Shown here piece by piece: positions 43,346 through 52,363 of a DNA stretch of 64,000 nt (its first letter is position 1; each line of letters starts with the position of its first letter). This DNA comes from Planctomycetota bacterium (lineage in GTDB: Bacteria; Planctomycetota; Planctomycetia; Pirellulales; UBA1268). A model generated the notes under the pieces. That model was not told the DNA's origin. It saw only the letters and a program-made list of their open reading frames with translations, and did not search any database. The stretch is taken from NCBI GenBank assembly GCA_003669585.1, contig QWOQ01000007.1, forward strand, positions 480,694-544,693, given 5' to 3'. Made by a program: the position numbers and the translations under genes.

Positions 43346-44086
43346 ATGTCCCTGCCTCGCACGCTCGAACCAGAACTGATGGATTCTCGTGAAGAAGTTT
43401 GGGCCTACGATGCCATGGATCACCGCGACGTTAATCGCGTCTTTGTCAACGATTTTCTTGAAGCATTGCAGGCTGCGGGTCTCTTTTCAGAGGGCTCTCT
43501 CTGCCTCACCACTCGGCCAGACGACGCGCGATTTGTCGACCGCGCTGCTGCCACGATCCGAATTGTCGATCTTGGCACTGCCACTGCTCAGATTCCAATC
43601 GAGCTGGCACAAAGGAGCAGACTTCTGCAGATCATGGCGATTGACTTCGCCGCTGAAATGCTCGATGTCGCCATGATGAATGTTGATGCTGCAGGGCTTC
43701 GAGACCAGATCCAACTCGACTGCGTCGATGCCAAGCATCTTCCCTATACCGATGGCATGTTCGATGGAACGATCTCTAATAGTCTTCTGCATCACATGGA
43801 GCATCCGCACACGGTGATTGCAGAAGCGATCCGAGTGACGCGAAAACATGGCCTCCTTTTTTTCCGAGATCTATTACGACCTTCAGATCAAGCCTCGCTC
43901 GAGAGTCTTGTGCAGACCTATGCGGCAGATGCGTCACCGCTTGCTCGATTGTTGTTTACGAATTCTCTTCACGCATCGCTTTCGATGGATGACATTTCCG
44001 ACATACTGAAATCGCTCGACCTCCCTTGCAGTGGTCTTCATCAAACCACCGATCGCCACTGGACACTTTCGATTCGTCGCACATAA
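43346..44086 (+). CDS. Class I SAM-dependent methyltransferase
   Basis: Product of 246 residues. The Rossmann-like methyltransferase core is seen in IRIVDLGTATAQIPIELAQ (motif I), LQIMAIDFAAEMLDVA (motif II acidic residue), IQLDCVDAKHLPYTDGMFDGTISNS and LLHHMEHPHTVIAEAIRVTRKHGLLFFRD (split motifs IV-V). It has the shape of ubiquinone/menaquinone-type or general small-molecule methyltransferases; no specific substrate is evident. Confidence 0.85.
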   Translation: MSLPRTLEPELMDSREEVWAYDAMDHRDVNRVFVNDFLEALQAAGLFSEGSLCLTTRPDDARFVDRAAATIRIVDLGTATAQIPIELAQRSRLLQIMAIDFAAEMLDVAMMNVDAAGLRDQIQLDCVDAKHLPYTDGMFDGTISNSLLHHMEHPHTVIAEAIRVTRKHGLLFFRDLLRPSDQASLESLVQTYAADASPLARLLFTNSLHASLSMDDISDILKSLDLPCSGLHQTTDRHWTLSIRRT

Positions 44087-44206
44087 CAATCTTTCTTCTA
44101 TTTATTAGCTGAAGACAAAACCTATTTTCCAAAACTGCCTGGCTATGATTCGTCAGCCTATTTTCTAGAAACTCGTTGAGTTTTTTCATCGCACCTGCAG
44201 GTCGCA

Positions 44207-44809
44207 ATGCCATTCACACATTCGCCATCATCGGATCACGAGACTCCACTCACAACTTCTGTCCAATGGAATCCGTCTGTTCTCATCGCTACCTGCGGTG
44301 GTATTGGATTCATTCGATATGCTCCGGGCACATGGGGAACGGCTCTTGGAGTTGCGATCTCGCCGCTCACCGGTCGAGCCTCACTTTTCCTGGCCGCTCA
44401 ACTCAGCGGCGGTACGGAGCCATTTCAAAAAACAGGGTGGTTCTCACCCGATCGACTCATCGAACTGGGATTCGAGGCGACCGGGATTGTGCTCCTGAAT
44501 ATTCTTGCAATCTTTGTTTGCACGCACGCGATCCGATTTTTGCAGCGCGGCTGTGATCCGGGAGCCATTGTGCTCGACGAAACCGGAAGCGTTCTGCTCG
44601 GACTGCTGATCGTGCCACCGCACCTACGATCGCCGACTCTGCTTCTTGCTGCATTTGCAATTCACCGCTTCTTCGATATTGTAAAACCGTTTCCCTGCCG
44701 ACAACTGGAAAGTCTTCCTGCGGGGCTCGGCGTGATGGCCGATGACTGGGCAGCAGCAGCCTGGATGATGGGAGTTCTTTCATTGATGCATTTTCTCGGG
44801 TGGCTCTAA
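44207..44809 (+). CDS. pgpA: Phosphatidylglycerophosphatase A
   Basis: Product of 200 residues. PgpA landmarks: GGIGFIRYAPGTWGTALG, CDPGAIVLDETGSVLLG with the conserved acidic residues, HRFFDIVKPFPCRQLESLPAGLGVMADDWAAA (pieces FFDIVKPFPC and GLGVMADDW). It removes the phosphate from phosphatidylglycerophosphate in phospholipid synthesis at the inner membrane. An insertion near residues 60-80 (AAQLSGGTEPFQKTGW) slightly lengthens it. Confidence 0.93.
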   Translation: MPFTHSPSSDHETPLTTSVQWNPSVLIATCGGIGFIRYAPGTWGTALGVAISPLTGRASLFLAAQLSGGTEPFQKTGWFSPDRLIELGFEATGIVLLNILAIFVCTHAIRFLQRGCDPGAIVLDETGSVLLGLLIVPPHLRSPTLLLAAFAIHRFFDIVKPFPCRQLESLPAGLGVMADDWAAAAWMMGVLSLMHFLGWL

Positions 44810-44841
44810 GAGACCTCGCAAGACCTCTGAAATTATTCCCC

Positions 44842-45441
44842 ATGCGATTTCTCTTCATCGATTCAATGCGGTCAACTACGACTCGGCACCGCGTGAGCGA
44901 GTTGCCAGCGGTCTCAGAAAACCTTGCGTCGATCGCTCTGCAGTTCCGATCTGCTGGCATTGCGTGCGACGAAAGCATTTCCTTGTGGCCTGATAATCTT
45001 GCTGACTTCAACGACCACACGATCGCCGCACTGATCGAAAAAAGCCGTTGTGATTTCGAAGACTTGTGCTTTCAACACGCGCAGTCTCCCGACTTTATGT
45101 GTTCCGTCGGCATCGGGCCCATGATGCCAGCAATCGCAGAATCAGGACTGCCGATGTTGTGTCATGTCACCCCTCACGACGTTCATACATTTGAGCTGCA
45201 CCCCTCGCTCGACAGACTTCTTTCGATCGCTCTGGCCGCAGCGAGATCGGTGTCGGTTTCAGAAAGCAGCGATGTCAGCAGACTTCTCGAGTTCGTAGCC
45301 GATCGCACCGATTGTAAACCGATTGTCCTGCCGTCAACGTCCACACAAGGTGCCGTGGATCAGCCAAGCACTGAAGCGTTTGCGCAGTGGATTCGCTTGA
45401 CGTGCGAAACACTCAGTCCACACATAAAACCGCTCCTGTGA
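44842..45441 (+). CDS. Hypothetical protein
   Basis: Product of 199 residues from the ATG at 44842 (MRFLFIDSMRSTTTRHRVSEL), just downstream of pgpA; an earlier frame start at 44800 overlaps pgpA. The pattern of alternating strands and helices (LMEFT-style starts such as MRFLFIDS, DFMCSVGIGPMMPAIAESGLPMLCHV, RSVSVSESSDVSRLLEFV) suggests an alpha/beta fold similar to a sugar-nucleotide or glycosyltransferase-like Rossmann domain, but no family motif is recognised. Confidence 0.6.
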   Translation: MRFLFIDSMRSTTTRHRVSELPAVSENLASIALQFRSAGIACDESISLWPDNLADFNDHTIAALIEKSRCDFEDLCFQHAQSPDFMCSVGIGPMMPAIAESGLPMLCHVTPHDVHTFELHPSLDRLLSIALAAARSVSVSESSDVSRLLEFVADRTDCKPIVLPSTSTQGAVDQPSTEAFAQWIRLTCETLSPHIKPLL

Positions 45442-45460
45442 GACATGTTTTTCCTTTGCA

Positions 45461-45907
45461 TCAATCTGTTTTCGCTGTTTTCGATTTCTTCACGAGAGAA
45501 TCAATCTGCCCGCTGTGCAGGGCTGCCTGAAATTCTTCTTGATCTCGATAGACTTTCGCGCTTGCTAGAAGGACTACCCAGTTGTGTACCATTGGGCTGA
45601 TCGTGACGACCGTTCGACCGTGCTGCCATGCTTCCCAGATTTCAATTGCCGTTCCAAGAGAGGCCTCGGGAATAAAGGCGATGACAAGATCCGCCCTTCG
45701 ACACATGTCGACATGTTCGAGAAAGACTTCTCTGGCTCGATTTCTGGAATACGAGATTGAATTGGCATGGCCAGCGAATGGATCATAGACTTCTGCTTGC
45801 GGCCAATGCGCTTCGAGAATTGTTCGCAGCGACTGTCGATACTGTTGATCATGCACAAGCGTTCCAAAGTGCGACCCCTGCATAATTCCAGCCAGAAAGA
45901 TTTTCAT
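45461..45907 (-). CDS. Nucleoside 2-deoxyribosyltransferase-like protein
   Basis: Product of 148 residues from the ATG at 45907. Landmarks: KIFLAGIMQGS at the N-terminus, a central DMCRRADLVIAFIPEASLGTAIEIWEAW (pieces ADLVIAFIPE and SLGTAIEIWEAW) with the expected Asp and Glu, and HGRTVVTISPMVHNWVV. The family transfers deoxyribose between bases or hydrolyses nucleotides. Its start codon overlaps the start codon of the divergent peptidase gene (CATG at 45905-45908). Confidence 0.8.
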   Translation of the reverse strand: MKIFLAGIMQGSHFGTLVHDQQYRQSLRTILEAHWPQAEVYDPFAGHANSISYSRNRAREVFLEHVDMCRRADLVIAFIPEASLGTAIEIWEAWQHGRTVVTISPMVHNWVVLLASAKVYRDQEEFQAALHSGQIDSLVKKSKTAKTD

Positions 45908-47210
45908 GGCACGCCTCTCCCGTTCTACTTCAAAAGTCACTCGCGTCTGTGCCGCACCATCGAAAGCTAATCGTTCGCTTCCCGCTGGCAAGCCTCGCTC
46001 ACAAGCAACCGCAGCCGACGTTCCTTTCGAACCAGATCTCACTGCGGCAACCAAGCGAGTGCTCGAGCTGCTTTCGATTCCTGGCGTCTCTGGGAATGAA
46101 AAGCAAGTCGCCGACACCGTGGTAAAAATGCTTCTGGCCGCCGGCTGTCCGGCAGGGGCGATCAAGATCGATTCGGCACACACTCGCACGCCACTGCCGG
46201 GAAATTCTGGCAACGTTATCGTCTCTCTTCCGGGTACATTCGTCGGTCCGCGACGGCTGCTCATGGCTCACATGGACACCGTACCGGTTTGCCTCGGAGC
46301 AAAGCCTGTTCTTTCCGGTCGCACAATTCGTTCGGCGGATCGTTCCACTGGACTTGGCGCAGACGATCGAGCAGGAGTTTGCGTGGTCCTCTCGACAGCC
46401 ATTGAAATCCTTACGCGTCGACTACCTCATCCACCGCTGACATTTTTCTTTGCCATTCAAGAAGAGGTGGGGCTTTGGGGAGCGAGGCTCGTGAGCGCCG
46501 CTCAGCTTGGACGACCGAAACTGGCATTCAATTTCGATGGTGGAAATGCTGAAAAAATCACCGTTGGAGCCACTGGAGGGTACCGAATCGACATCGAGGT
46601 GACCGGCACGCCCAGCCATGCAGGGGTCGCACCAGAGCGAGGCGTATCGGCAATTGCGATCTCGTCACTCGCTATCGCATCGCTTGTCAAGGATGGATGG
46701 CACGGTCTGATTCAAAAGAATGGAAAACGCGGTACCAGCAACGTGGGCGTTTTCAATTCTGGTTCAGCAACCAACGTGGTCGCCGATCGCGCATCACTTC
46801 GAGCCGAAGCCCGCAGCCACGATCCCGCATTCCGCAACCAAATCGTGAAGGCTATCGAAAAGGCATTCGCTTCAGCCGCCAAAGCAGTGCGAAGTGTCGA
46901 TGGAAAATCGGGACGCGTGAAGTTTGAGGGCCGACTTGATTACGAGGCTTTTCAACTCGACGACGACACTCCGTGCGTTCTTGCGGCCGAACAATCGGTG
47001 CGATCGATTGGCCTGGTTCCACGAAAAGAAGTTTCAAATGGTGGACTCGATGCAAATTGGATGTCGGTGCATGGCATTCCAACTGTCACACTGGGGTGCG
47101 GCCAGAGAAATATTCATACCACCGACGAACAGCTCGACCTTGAGGCATTTGAAGCCGCGTGCCGGGTGGCGCTTCGGCTGGCAACAGGAACCGACGAATC
47201 AAAAAAATGA
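45906..47210 (+). CDS. M20-family metallopeptidase (PepT-like)
   Basis: Product of up to 434 residues. Metal-site motifs: MAHMDTVPV, GLGADDRAGVCV, and IQEEVGLWGA with the catalytic Glu; the dimerisation region starts with GTPSHAGVAPERG. Near the C-terminus NIHTTDEQ supplies another metal ligand. The first about 40 residues are basic and low complexity, so the true start may be downstream of the ATG at 45906, which interlocks with the divergent gene. By family it is a cytoplasmic tripeptide- or amino-acyl-peptidase. Confidence 0.88.
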   Translation: MARLSRSTSKVTRVCAAPSKANRSLPAGKPRSQATAADVPFEPDLTAATKRVLELLSIPGVSGNEKQVADTVVKMLLAAGCPAGAIKIDSAHTRTPLPGNSGNVIVSLPGTFVGPRRLLMAHMDTVPVCLGAKPVLSGRTIRSADRSTGLGADDRAGVCVVLSTAIEILTRRLPHPPLTFFFAIQEEVGLWGARLVSAAQLGRPKLAFNFDGGNAEKITVGATGGYRIDIEVTGTPSHAGVAPERGVSAIAISSLAIASLVKDGWHGLIQKNGKRGTSNVGVFNSGSATNVVADRASLRAEARSHDPAFRNQIVKAIEKAFASAAKAVRSVDGKSGRVKFEGRLDYEAFQLDDDTPCVLAAEQSVRSIGLVPRKEVSNGGLDANWMSVHGIPTVTLGCGQRNIHTTDEQLDLEAFEAACRVALRLATGTDESKK

Positions 47211-47298
47211 TCTTCGTGCTTTAGGATTCACATTCGTTCCATCAACTTTCCGATGACCTGTTCCTTATGTTTCTTTCCTTCGACTGCGACACTCTTCC

Positions 47299-47592
47299 AT
47301 GCTTCCAGATGAAGAACTTTGCCTCTGTTTTCATGTAACACGGCGAAAGGTCGAAAATTTTATCCGGGTCGAGCGCCCCAAGCGCGATACCCAACTTTCA
47401 GAATGCTTTGGTGCTGGCACAGGCTGTGGTTGGTGCCGGCCACTTTTGCGACAACTTTTCCTAAACTCTTTGGATGCAACTGCCTCGACCGACTCTCTCG
47501 TCGATCTTCCTTCGGCTGAAGATCATGCCGGAGGACGAAGAGAACATATTCACTCGGGGCATGGTCGTCCGCCCTCAGGCACACAGGCTTAG
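47299..47592 (+). CDS. BFD-like [2Fe-2S]-binding protein
   Basis: Product of 97 residues. Four cysteines at 8, 10, 43 and 46 (CLCF ... [11 protein letters not shown]) match the BFD/Fer2_BFD cluster motif CxC..GTGCGxC. The last 40 residues are low complexity. BFD-like proteins bind a [2Fe-2S] cluster and assist bacterioferritin iron release or electron transfer; no bacterioferritin gene is visible nearby. Confidence 0.82.
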   Translation: MLPDEELCLCFHVTRRKVENFIRVERPKRDTQLSECFGAGTGCGWCRPLLRQLFLNSLDATASTDSLVDLPSAEDHAGGRREHIHSGHGRPPSGTQA

Positions 47593-47752
47593 CTGGCGTC
47601 GAGGCAGACAGTCGTTTCGAGCCAGCAATTCACTCTCGCTGATATTTGGTACTATTCATTCCTTCGCGGCTGACTATTTTAGAGCGGTGAGAGGCCCAGC
47701 AGAAGATGCCTCAGTGTCTGAAAAAAGTTTTTCTAAAAAGGATCTCTTGCTC

Positions 47753-48718
47753 ATGAGTTCAGACCGATTGCCCTTGAATATCGATGCTGTACATCGCGGC
47801 GATTGCCTCGAACTGCTGTCGCACATTCCCGAAGGCTCTGTTCATCTTGTTTTTGCTGATCCGCCATTCAATATTGGATACGACTACGATTCTTACGATG
47901 ATCGCCGCAGTGAGATCGACTATCTCGAGTGGTCGCGTCAATGGATGGCCGGGGTCGTTCGCGTGCTGCGTCCTGACGGCACATTCTGGCTGGCCATTGG
48001 AGATGAATACGCAGCCGAACTCAAAGTCGCAGCCACGAGGGATCTCGGCTTGAACTGCCGCAGTTGGGTCATCTGGTACTACACGTTCGGGGTTCACTGC
48101 AAGAAAAAATTCAGCCGTTCCCACGTTCACTTGTTTCACTTCGTTCGCGATCCGTCAGCCTTCACGTTTGAAACCGAAGAAATTCGAGTGCCATCGGCGC
48201 GTCAACTCGTCTACGGAGATGCACGAGCTAACCCTTCAGGACGACTGCCAGACGATACCTGGATATTGCGCCCGCAAGACTGCGCAGACGGATTTAACGC
48301 GATCGAAGATACGTGGTACTTCCCTCGCGTCTGCGGAACATTCAAAGAGCGATCGGGTTGGCATGGCTGCCAGATGCCGGAACAGTTGCTCGGCCGTATT
48401 ATCAAAGCTTCAAGCCGACCTGGGGAACTCGTTCTCGATCCTTTTGCAGGCAGTGGCACAACGCTCTCAACGGCTAAAAAACTCGGCAGGCATTTCCTCG
48501 GGCTAGAACTTTCCGAATCCTATGCCGAACGCATTGCAAAGCGACTCGAAACGATCTCGGTTGGCACACCTCTTGACGGCACCGCCGAACCGCTTCTGAG
48601 CGTCCCGACCACTTCGCAGGGGCGAAAACTCGGTGCGACAAAGCGTCGGTTACGCAGGCCGCCACAGGAAAATAAAACAGGCCAATCACCCGGTGAACTC
48701 ACGCTTGATTTCACCTGA
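47753..48718 (+). CDS. Orphan site-specific DNA methyltransferase (beta class)
   Basis: Product of 321 residues from the ATG at 47753; the longer upstream frame lacks family sequence. Catalytic motif IV is [15 protein letters not shown] and the SAM-binding motif I is [19 protein letters not shown] further toward the C-terminus, an order that defines beta-class N6-adenine or N4-cytosine methyltransferases. A target-recognition region lies between them (about residues 95-215). No restriction endonuclease gene is adjacent, so it may act in epigenetic control or protection. A polar tail of about 50 residues follows. Confidence 0.9.
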   Translation: MSSDRLPLNIDAVHRGDCLELLSHIPEGSVHLVFADPPFNIGYDYDSYDDRRSEIDYLEWSRQWMAGVVRVLRPDGTFWLAIGDEYAAELKVAATRDLGLNCRSWVIWYYTFGVHCKKKFSRSHVHLFHFVRDPSAFTFETEEIRVPSARQLVYGDARANPSGRLPDDTWILRPQDCADGFNAIEDTWYFPRVCGTFKERSGWHGCQMPEQLLGRIIKASSRPGELVLDPFAGSGTTLSTAKKLGRHFLGLELSESYAERIAKRLETISVGTPLDGTAEPLLSVPTTSQGRKLGATKRRLRRPPQENKTGQSPGELTLDFT

Positions 48719-48918
48719 CCTGGAAACGACGAGAGGCTTTTTTCAGTGCAACCAATCATCTTGCCTCACCCGCAACTGCTTGCCACACTCTGTCTTCGGA
48801 GATCCATCGTGAATGTGAGCACTCGAGCGAAGGCTGACAAAGAGTTCCAGCTTTTAAAGAGACCATAAAGACACGATCCGTAGCACTGAGTTTGATTTGT
48901 ATTCACGGAGGAATTTTC

Positions 48919-49767
48919 ATGAAGTATGGTCTCAATCTGCTCCTGTGGACCGATCGGATGCACGACGCGATGCAGCCGATCTGCGAGCGGATAAAAACCC
49001 TCGGTTACGACGGGGTCGAAATGCCAATTTTCGATGTCAACTTGCCTCTCTATCAAGCGTGGGGGAAAAAACTCGATGATCTCGGTTTAGAAAGAACGGC
49101 TGTCACCATTCGTACCGCCGGCGACAATCCCGTGAGCCCCTCGGCCTCAGTGCGTTCGGCGGCAGTTGACGCCATGCGCCGCACGCTCGATTGCTGCAAG
49201 GCGGCAGGTGTTGGAACTCTCTGCGGTCCAACTCACTCGGCCATTGGTGAATTTACCGGAAAGGGTCCGACCGAAGATGAATTTAAGTGGGGCGTCGAAA
49301 CGATGCAGAAGGCATCTGATCATGCTTCGCAAGTCGGTGTCACGATCGCAGTCGAGTATCTGAATCGTTTTGAAAACTACTTTCTCACAAGCGTCGCTCA
49401 GACCGTAAAATTCGTGCAGGCGGTCAATCATCCCGCCTGCCGGATGATGTACGACACGTTCCACGCCAATATTGAAGAGAAAGATATTTCTGCAGCCATC
49501 GTACAGGCTTCTCCGTGGACGGCGCTGGTTCACATCTCAGAGAACGACCGAAGCATTCCCGGCACCGGGCACGTGCAGTGGGACACCACGTTTGACGCCT
49601 TACGAAGCGTCAACTGGGATGGTTGGATGGTTGTGGAAGCCTTTGGATTAGCCCTGCCGGGCATCGCCGCGGCGACAAAGATTTGGCGAAAAATGTTTCC
49701 CTCAGAAGATCAACTCGCTTGCGACTCGATCGCTTTTATGAAACACCATGTCGGCTCGCGCTGGTAG
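48919..49767 (+). CDS. Sugar phosphate isomerase/epimerase (TIM barrel)
   Basis: Product of 282 residues. A strong GGAGG 7 nt before the ATG at 48919 fixes the start. Xylose-isomerase-like landmarks: MKYGLNLLLWTDRM, LGYDGVEMPIFD with Glu, GVTIAVEYLNRFENYF with Glu and the metal region, CRMMYDTFHANIEEKD with Asp and His, LVHISENDRSIPGTGHVQWD (pieces VHISENDR and GTGHVQWD) and WMVVEAF. This resembles D-tagatose/psicose 3-epimerase or hydroxypyruvate-isomerase-type enzymes. It stands alone between genes of unrelated function. Confidence 0.9.
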   Translation: MKYGLNLLLWTDRMHDAMQPICERIKTLGYDGVEMPIFDVNLPLYQAWGKKLDDLGLERTAVTIRTAGDNPVSPSASVRSAAVDAMRRTLDCCKAAGVGTLCGPTHSAIGEFTGKGPTEDEFKWGVETMQKASDHASQVGVTIAVEYLNRFENYFLTSVAQTVKFVQAVNHPACRMMYDTFHANIEEKDISAAIVQASPWTALVHISENDRSIPGTGHVQWDTTFDALRSVNWDGWMVVEAFGLALPGIAAATKIWRKMFPSEDQLACDSIAFMKHHVGSRW

Positions 49768-49839
49768 TCCATTCCTGAAACGACCCGAGAAAAGATCGGG
49801 GCCGTTCTCTCTATCGTCTGCGTGTAGGAGGCCCTTCGC

Positions 49840-50640
49840 GTGTCAAAAAAAAAGGATCCCGTCAAGGCACCTTCGGCACTGAGCACCGACGCGTCACAGG
49901 TGTCTGATGGAAAGATCGCAGCGTCGCGAGGCGGCTTTCTATCAACGCCTGCCGATAGCGGACTTTCGATTGACAGACTTGCCCAAGCGTTTGCCGCCAT
50001 GATGGGGCCGACAGATCCCTATGGAGAAACAGCCGCTGGAAAAGTTCGCGACGGCGGCGCAGCGGTCGTGGAAGTTGATCCATCTCCCGACATAGATTCT
50101 GCCGATAACAATAGCTCAACCTGTCCGGTCACTCCGAAAAGTATTCTGGAAGCAATGCTCTTTGTTGGCCTTCCCGGTGGAGAGCCGATTGTGAGTCGCA
50201 ACGTGGCAGCTTTGATGCGAGGCGTTCGCGCGCAGGAAATTGATGAACTCGCGGGCGAACTGGCCGATGGCTACCGCGCCAATGATTGCCCATATGAAAT
50301 CATCGCCAAAGACTCTGGCTGGGTTTTGCAACTGCGAGCCGAACTGATGGGGCTTCGTGAAACGCTTTCACAGCGTGCCCGACAAGTCACGCTCACTCCG
50401 GAGGCTCTCGACGTTCTTTCTGTGGTTGCGTGGAATCAACCTGCGGCCCGCGATCGCCTCGTAGAACTCGGGTGCGATGCTCCACCGAGCCTCTTGCGAC
50501 AACTGGTACGACGAGGTTTATTAATTCTGGATCACCCCATCGAAGGCCCGCCTTCCTACAGCACCACCAAAAAATTTCTCGATATTTTCAAGCTTCAACG
50601 AATCGAAGATCTTCCAAAAATTGGAGAGCCACCTGCTTGA
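49840..50640 (+). CDS. scpB: Segregation and condensation protein B
   Basis: Product of 266 residues from the GTG at 49840, preceded by AGGAGG. The ScpB core lies in residues about 98-260: TPKSILEAMLFVGLPGG, ALMRGVRAQEIDELAGEL, LTPEALDVLSVVAWNQPAARDRL and the closing YSTTKKFLDIFKLQRIEDLP. It forms the SMC-ScpA-ScpB condensin complex that organises chromosomes. The first about 95 residues are a polar, probably disordered extension, unusual for the family. It is convergent with cca, 10 bp apart. Confidence 0.9.
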   Translation: MSKKKDPVKAPSALSTDASQVSDGKIAASRGGFLSTPADSGLSIDRLAQAFAAMMGPTDPYGETAAGKVRDGGAAVVEVDPSPDIDSADNNSSTCPVTPKSILEAMLFVGLPGGEPIVSRNVAALMRGVRAQEIDELAGELADGYRANDCPYEIIAKDSGWVLQLRAELMGLRETLSQRARQVTLTPEALDVLSVVAWNQPAARDRLVELGCDAPPSLLRQLVRRGLLILDHPIEGPPSYSTTKKFLDIFKLQRIEDLPKIGEPPA

Positions 50641-50650
50641 GTGGCGAAAT

Positions 50651-51982
50651 TTATAATCGCCTGAGCCACTCCAATGCAGCAGCTGCCGTTGAGACGACTC
50701 CGTCAAGCTGCGCCGCACGGATCCTTGCCAGCGCCATTCCCAGAGCAGGGCCGGCCGAAATGCCTGCCGCGAGCAGATCGTTTCCTGTGACGAGTGGCTC
50801 TGGATCAATTTCGCTGCGGGGTCGTTCAATCTGTTTTCTGGCCCACGCGGCTATAGTACCCCATTCAAACGCTCCATCAAACGCTTTTTCGTTGTGGGCA
50901 AGGGACTCGAGAGCATCGACTAACTTCGGGGCATCGCTGTGCGAAAGCCAGGGTTGAGCTCTCGACCACGCCGCGTTAATTCCATGTTCTTGAAAGACGA
51001 TGAGACCGTTCAAGAGCCAATGTGAGCACGCTTTTTCTCTGTTGGAGAGCTTGAGTCTTGAACAAATCGATCTGATGATCGATTGTCCCTGTTGGATCAC
51101 ATTCTCTACGGCATTCTGATCGACCGTTAAATCTTTTTCTCGCAGGTTCAGCAGGCTCAACTGAAACGTGACACTCGCCAAAACCGCTGAGAGATCCGGT
51201 TGCACAAGTCCGTCAGCAATTTCGGCAGACTTTTTCCAGTCCATTCCTAAGCGATCAGACACTTCCCATTCGGGAATCACAAAAGCCAAAAGTCCCGTTT
51301 CGATAAGGAGGCTGATCGATCGGCCTCGACCAGACCGACTCCACATCATTCGCAGTTCTCCTGCAAGACGTTCTGGGCTCACGTTCACCACGAGGTGGGC
51401 CATGGATTGGATGGCATCTCGAGTCTGTTCATCCAGAATAAATCCGAAGCCGGCAGCAAATCGTACGGCTCGCAGCATTCGGAGATGATCTTCGGTAAAT
51501 CGCAACGAAGGCAGGCCGATACAACGAACAAGCCCCGCTTGAAGATCCTCTCGCCCGCCGACAAAGTCGAGCACTTCGCCTGTTTCCGGGTCGAGAAACA
51601 TGCCGTTCATCGTAAAATCTCGCCGCAAAGCATCCTCGCGGGCGTTGGTAAAAGTGACGGCTCCTGGATGCCGTCCGTCGGTATAGCCTGCATCGGATCG
51701 GAACGTGGTGACTTCCACCTGTCCGGCCTCGCGAGGGCCAAGAACCGTAATCACACCAAATGCCACACCGATCGCAAGAGTTCGTCTGCGGCCGAAAAGA
51801 TCTCGTACCTTTTCGGGAAGTGCTGCGGTTGCAACGTCGTAATCGACCGGAATTTTCCCCAGAATTTCATCTCGAACACATCCTCCGGCCCAGTACGACT
51901 CATGGCCCGCCGATCGAAGCGTTTGAACAATCTCGGTTGCAAACTGTCTGGCCGCGACAGGATCAAGTGGGGCTGGCTGCAT
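50651..51982 (-). CDS. cca: CCA tRNA nucleotidyltransferase / poly(A) polymerase family
   Basis: Product of 443 residues. Nucleotidyltransferase motif: YWAGGCVRDEILGKIPVDYDVATAALP with the catalytic Asp pair (DYDVAT), then VEVTTFRSDAGYTDGRHP and ALRRDFTMNGMFLDP, and the RNA-binding helix LRFTEDHLRMLRAVRFAAGFGF. It adds CCA to tRNA 3' ends, or is a related polymerase; the two are hard to separate by sequence. The C-terminal helical region is longer than in the shortest CCA enzymes. Confidence 0.88.
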   Translation of the reverse strand: MQPAPLDPVAARQFATEIVQTLRSAGHESYWAGGCVRDEILGKIPVDYDVATAALPEKVRDLFGRRRTLAIGVAFGVITVLGPREAGQVEVTTFRSDAGYTDGRHPGAVTFTNAREDALRRDFTMNGMFLDPETGEVLDFVGGREDLQAGLVRCIGLPSLRFTEDHLRMLRAVRFAAGFGFILDEQTRDAIQSMAHLVVNVSPERLAGELRMMWSRSGRGRSISLLIETGLLAFVIPEWEVSDRLGMDWKKSAEIADGLVQPDLSAVLASVTFQLSLLNLREKDLTVDQNAVENVIQQGQSIIRSICSRLKLSNREKACSHWLLNGLIVFQEHGINAAWSRAQPWLSHSDAPKLVDALESLAHNEKAFDGAFEWGTIAAWARKQIERPRSEIDPEPLVTGNDLLAAGISAGPALGMALARIRAAQLDGVVSTAAAALEWLRRL

Positions 51983-52363
51983 GCATGTAGCTCTGTAATA
52001 TGGCTCAAAAAACCGTATTTTATAGGTAGGACACTCTGGCTAAATTGTTTTTTCTAGGAATCTATCGCCGGTCCTTCGTTTTATCCGGTCTTGCCGGCGG
52101 CCCAACAGCACCACTATTTCTTCCTGTTTGCTGATCCGAATGCCGGGCTCAGTCCGCGTATTCCATATCACAATCCAAAAAAATGTTCGGCAAAGAACCA
52201 GACCATTGACGAACCGACCCGACTGCCGATAGTATGGACGGCAGTGCGGGGGTTTGACGTTCTGAAGAATAATCTTCTCAAAGAGTTCTTCGGAAAAATC
52301 TCCTTCGTCTGTATTTTTTGTTTTTTTATTTCTCATTTATACCCGAAAGGGTGGAGGTTCATC
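51983..52363. other. Intergenic region upstream of DUF1559 gene
   Basis: Divergent intergenic region between cca and the DUF1559 gene at 52364. An open frame reading into the DUF1559 gene from 52091 has no family features before the pilin-like start. A candidate promoter lies at 52206-52235, and a GGAGG stands 7 nt before the start codon. Confidence 0.5.
52206..52235 (+). promoter_or_regulatory. Candidate sigma-70-type promoter for the DUF1559 gene
   Basis: TTGACG at 52206-52211 and TAGTAT at 52230-52235, spaced 18 bp; 5 of 6 and 4 of 6 matches to consensus. It lies about 130 bp before the ATG at 52364, leaving a long leader. Based on sequence only. Confidence 0.3.
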
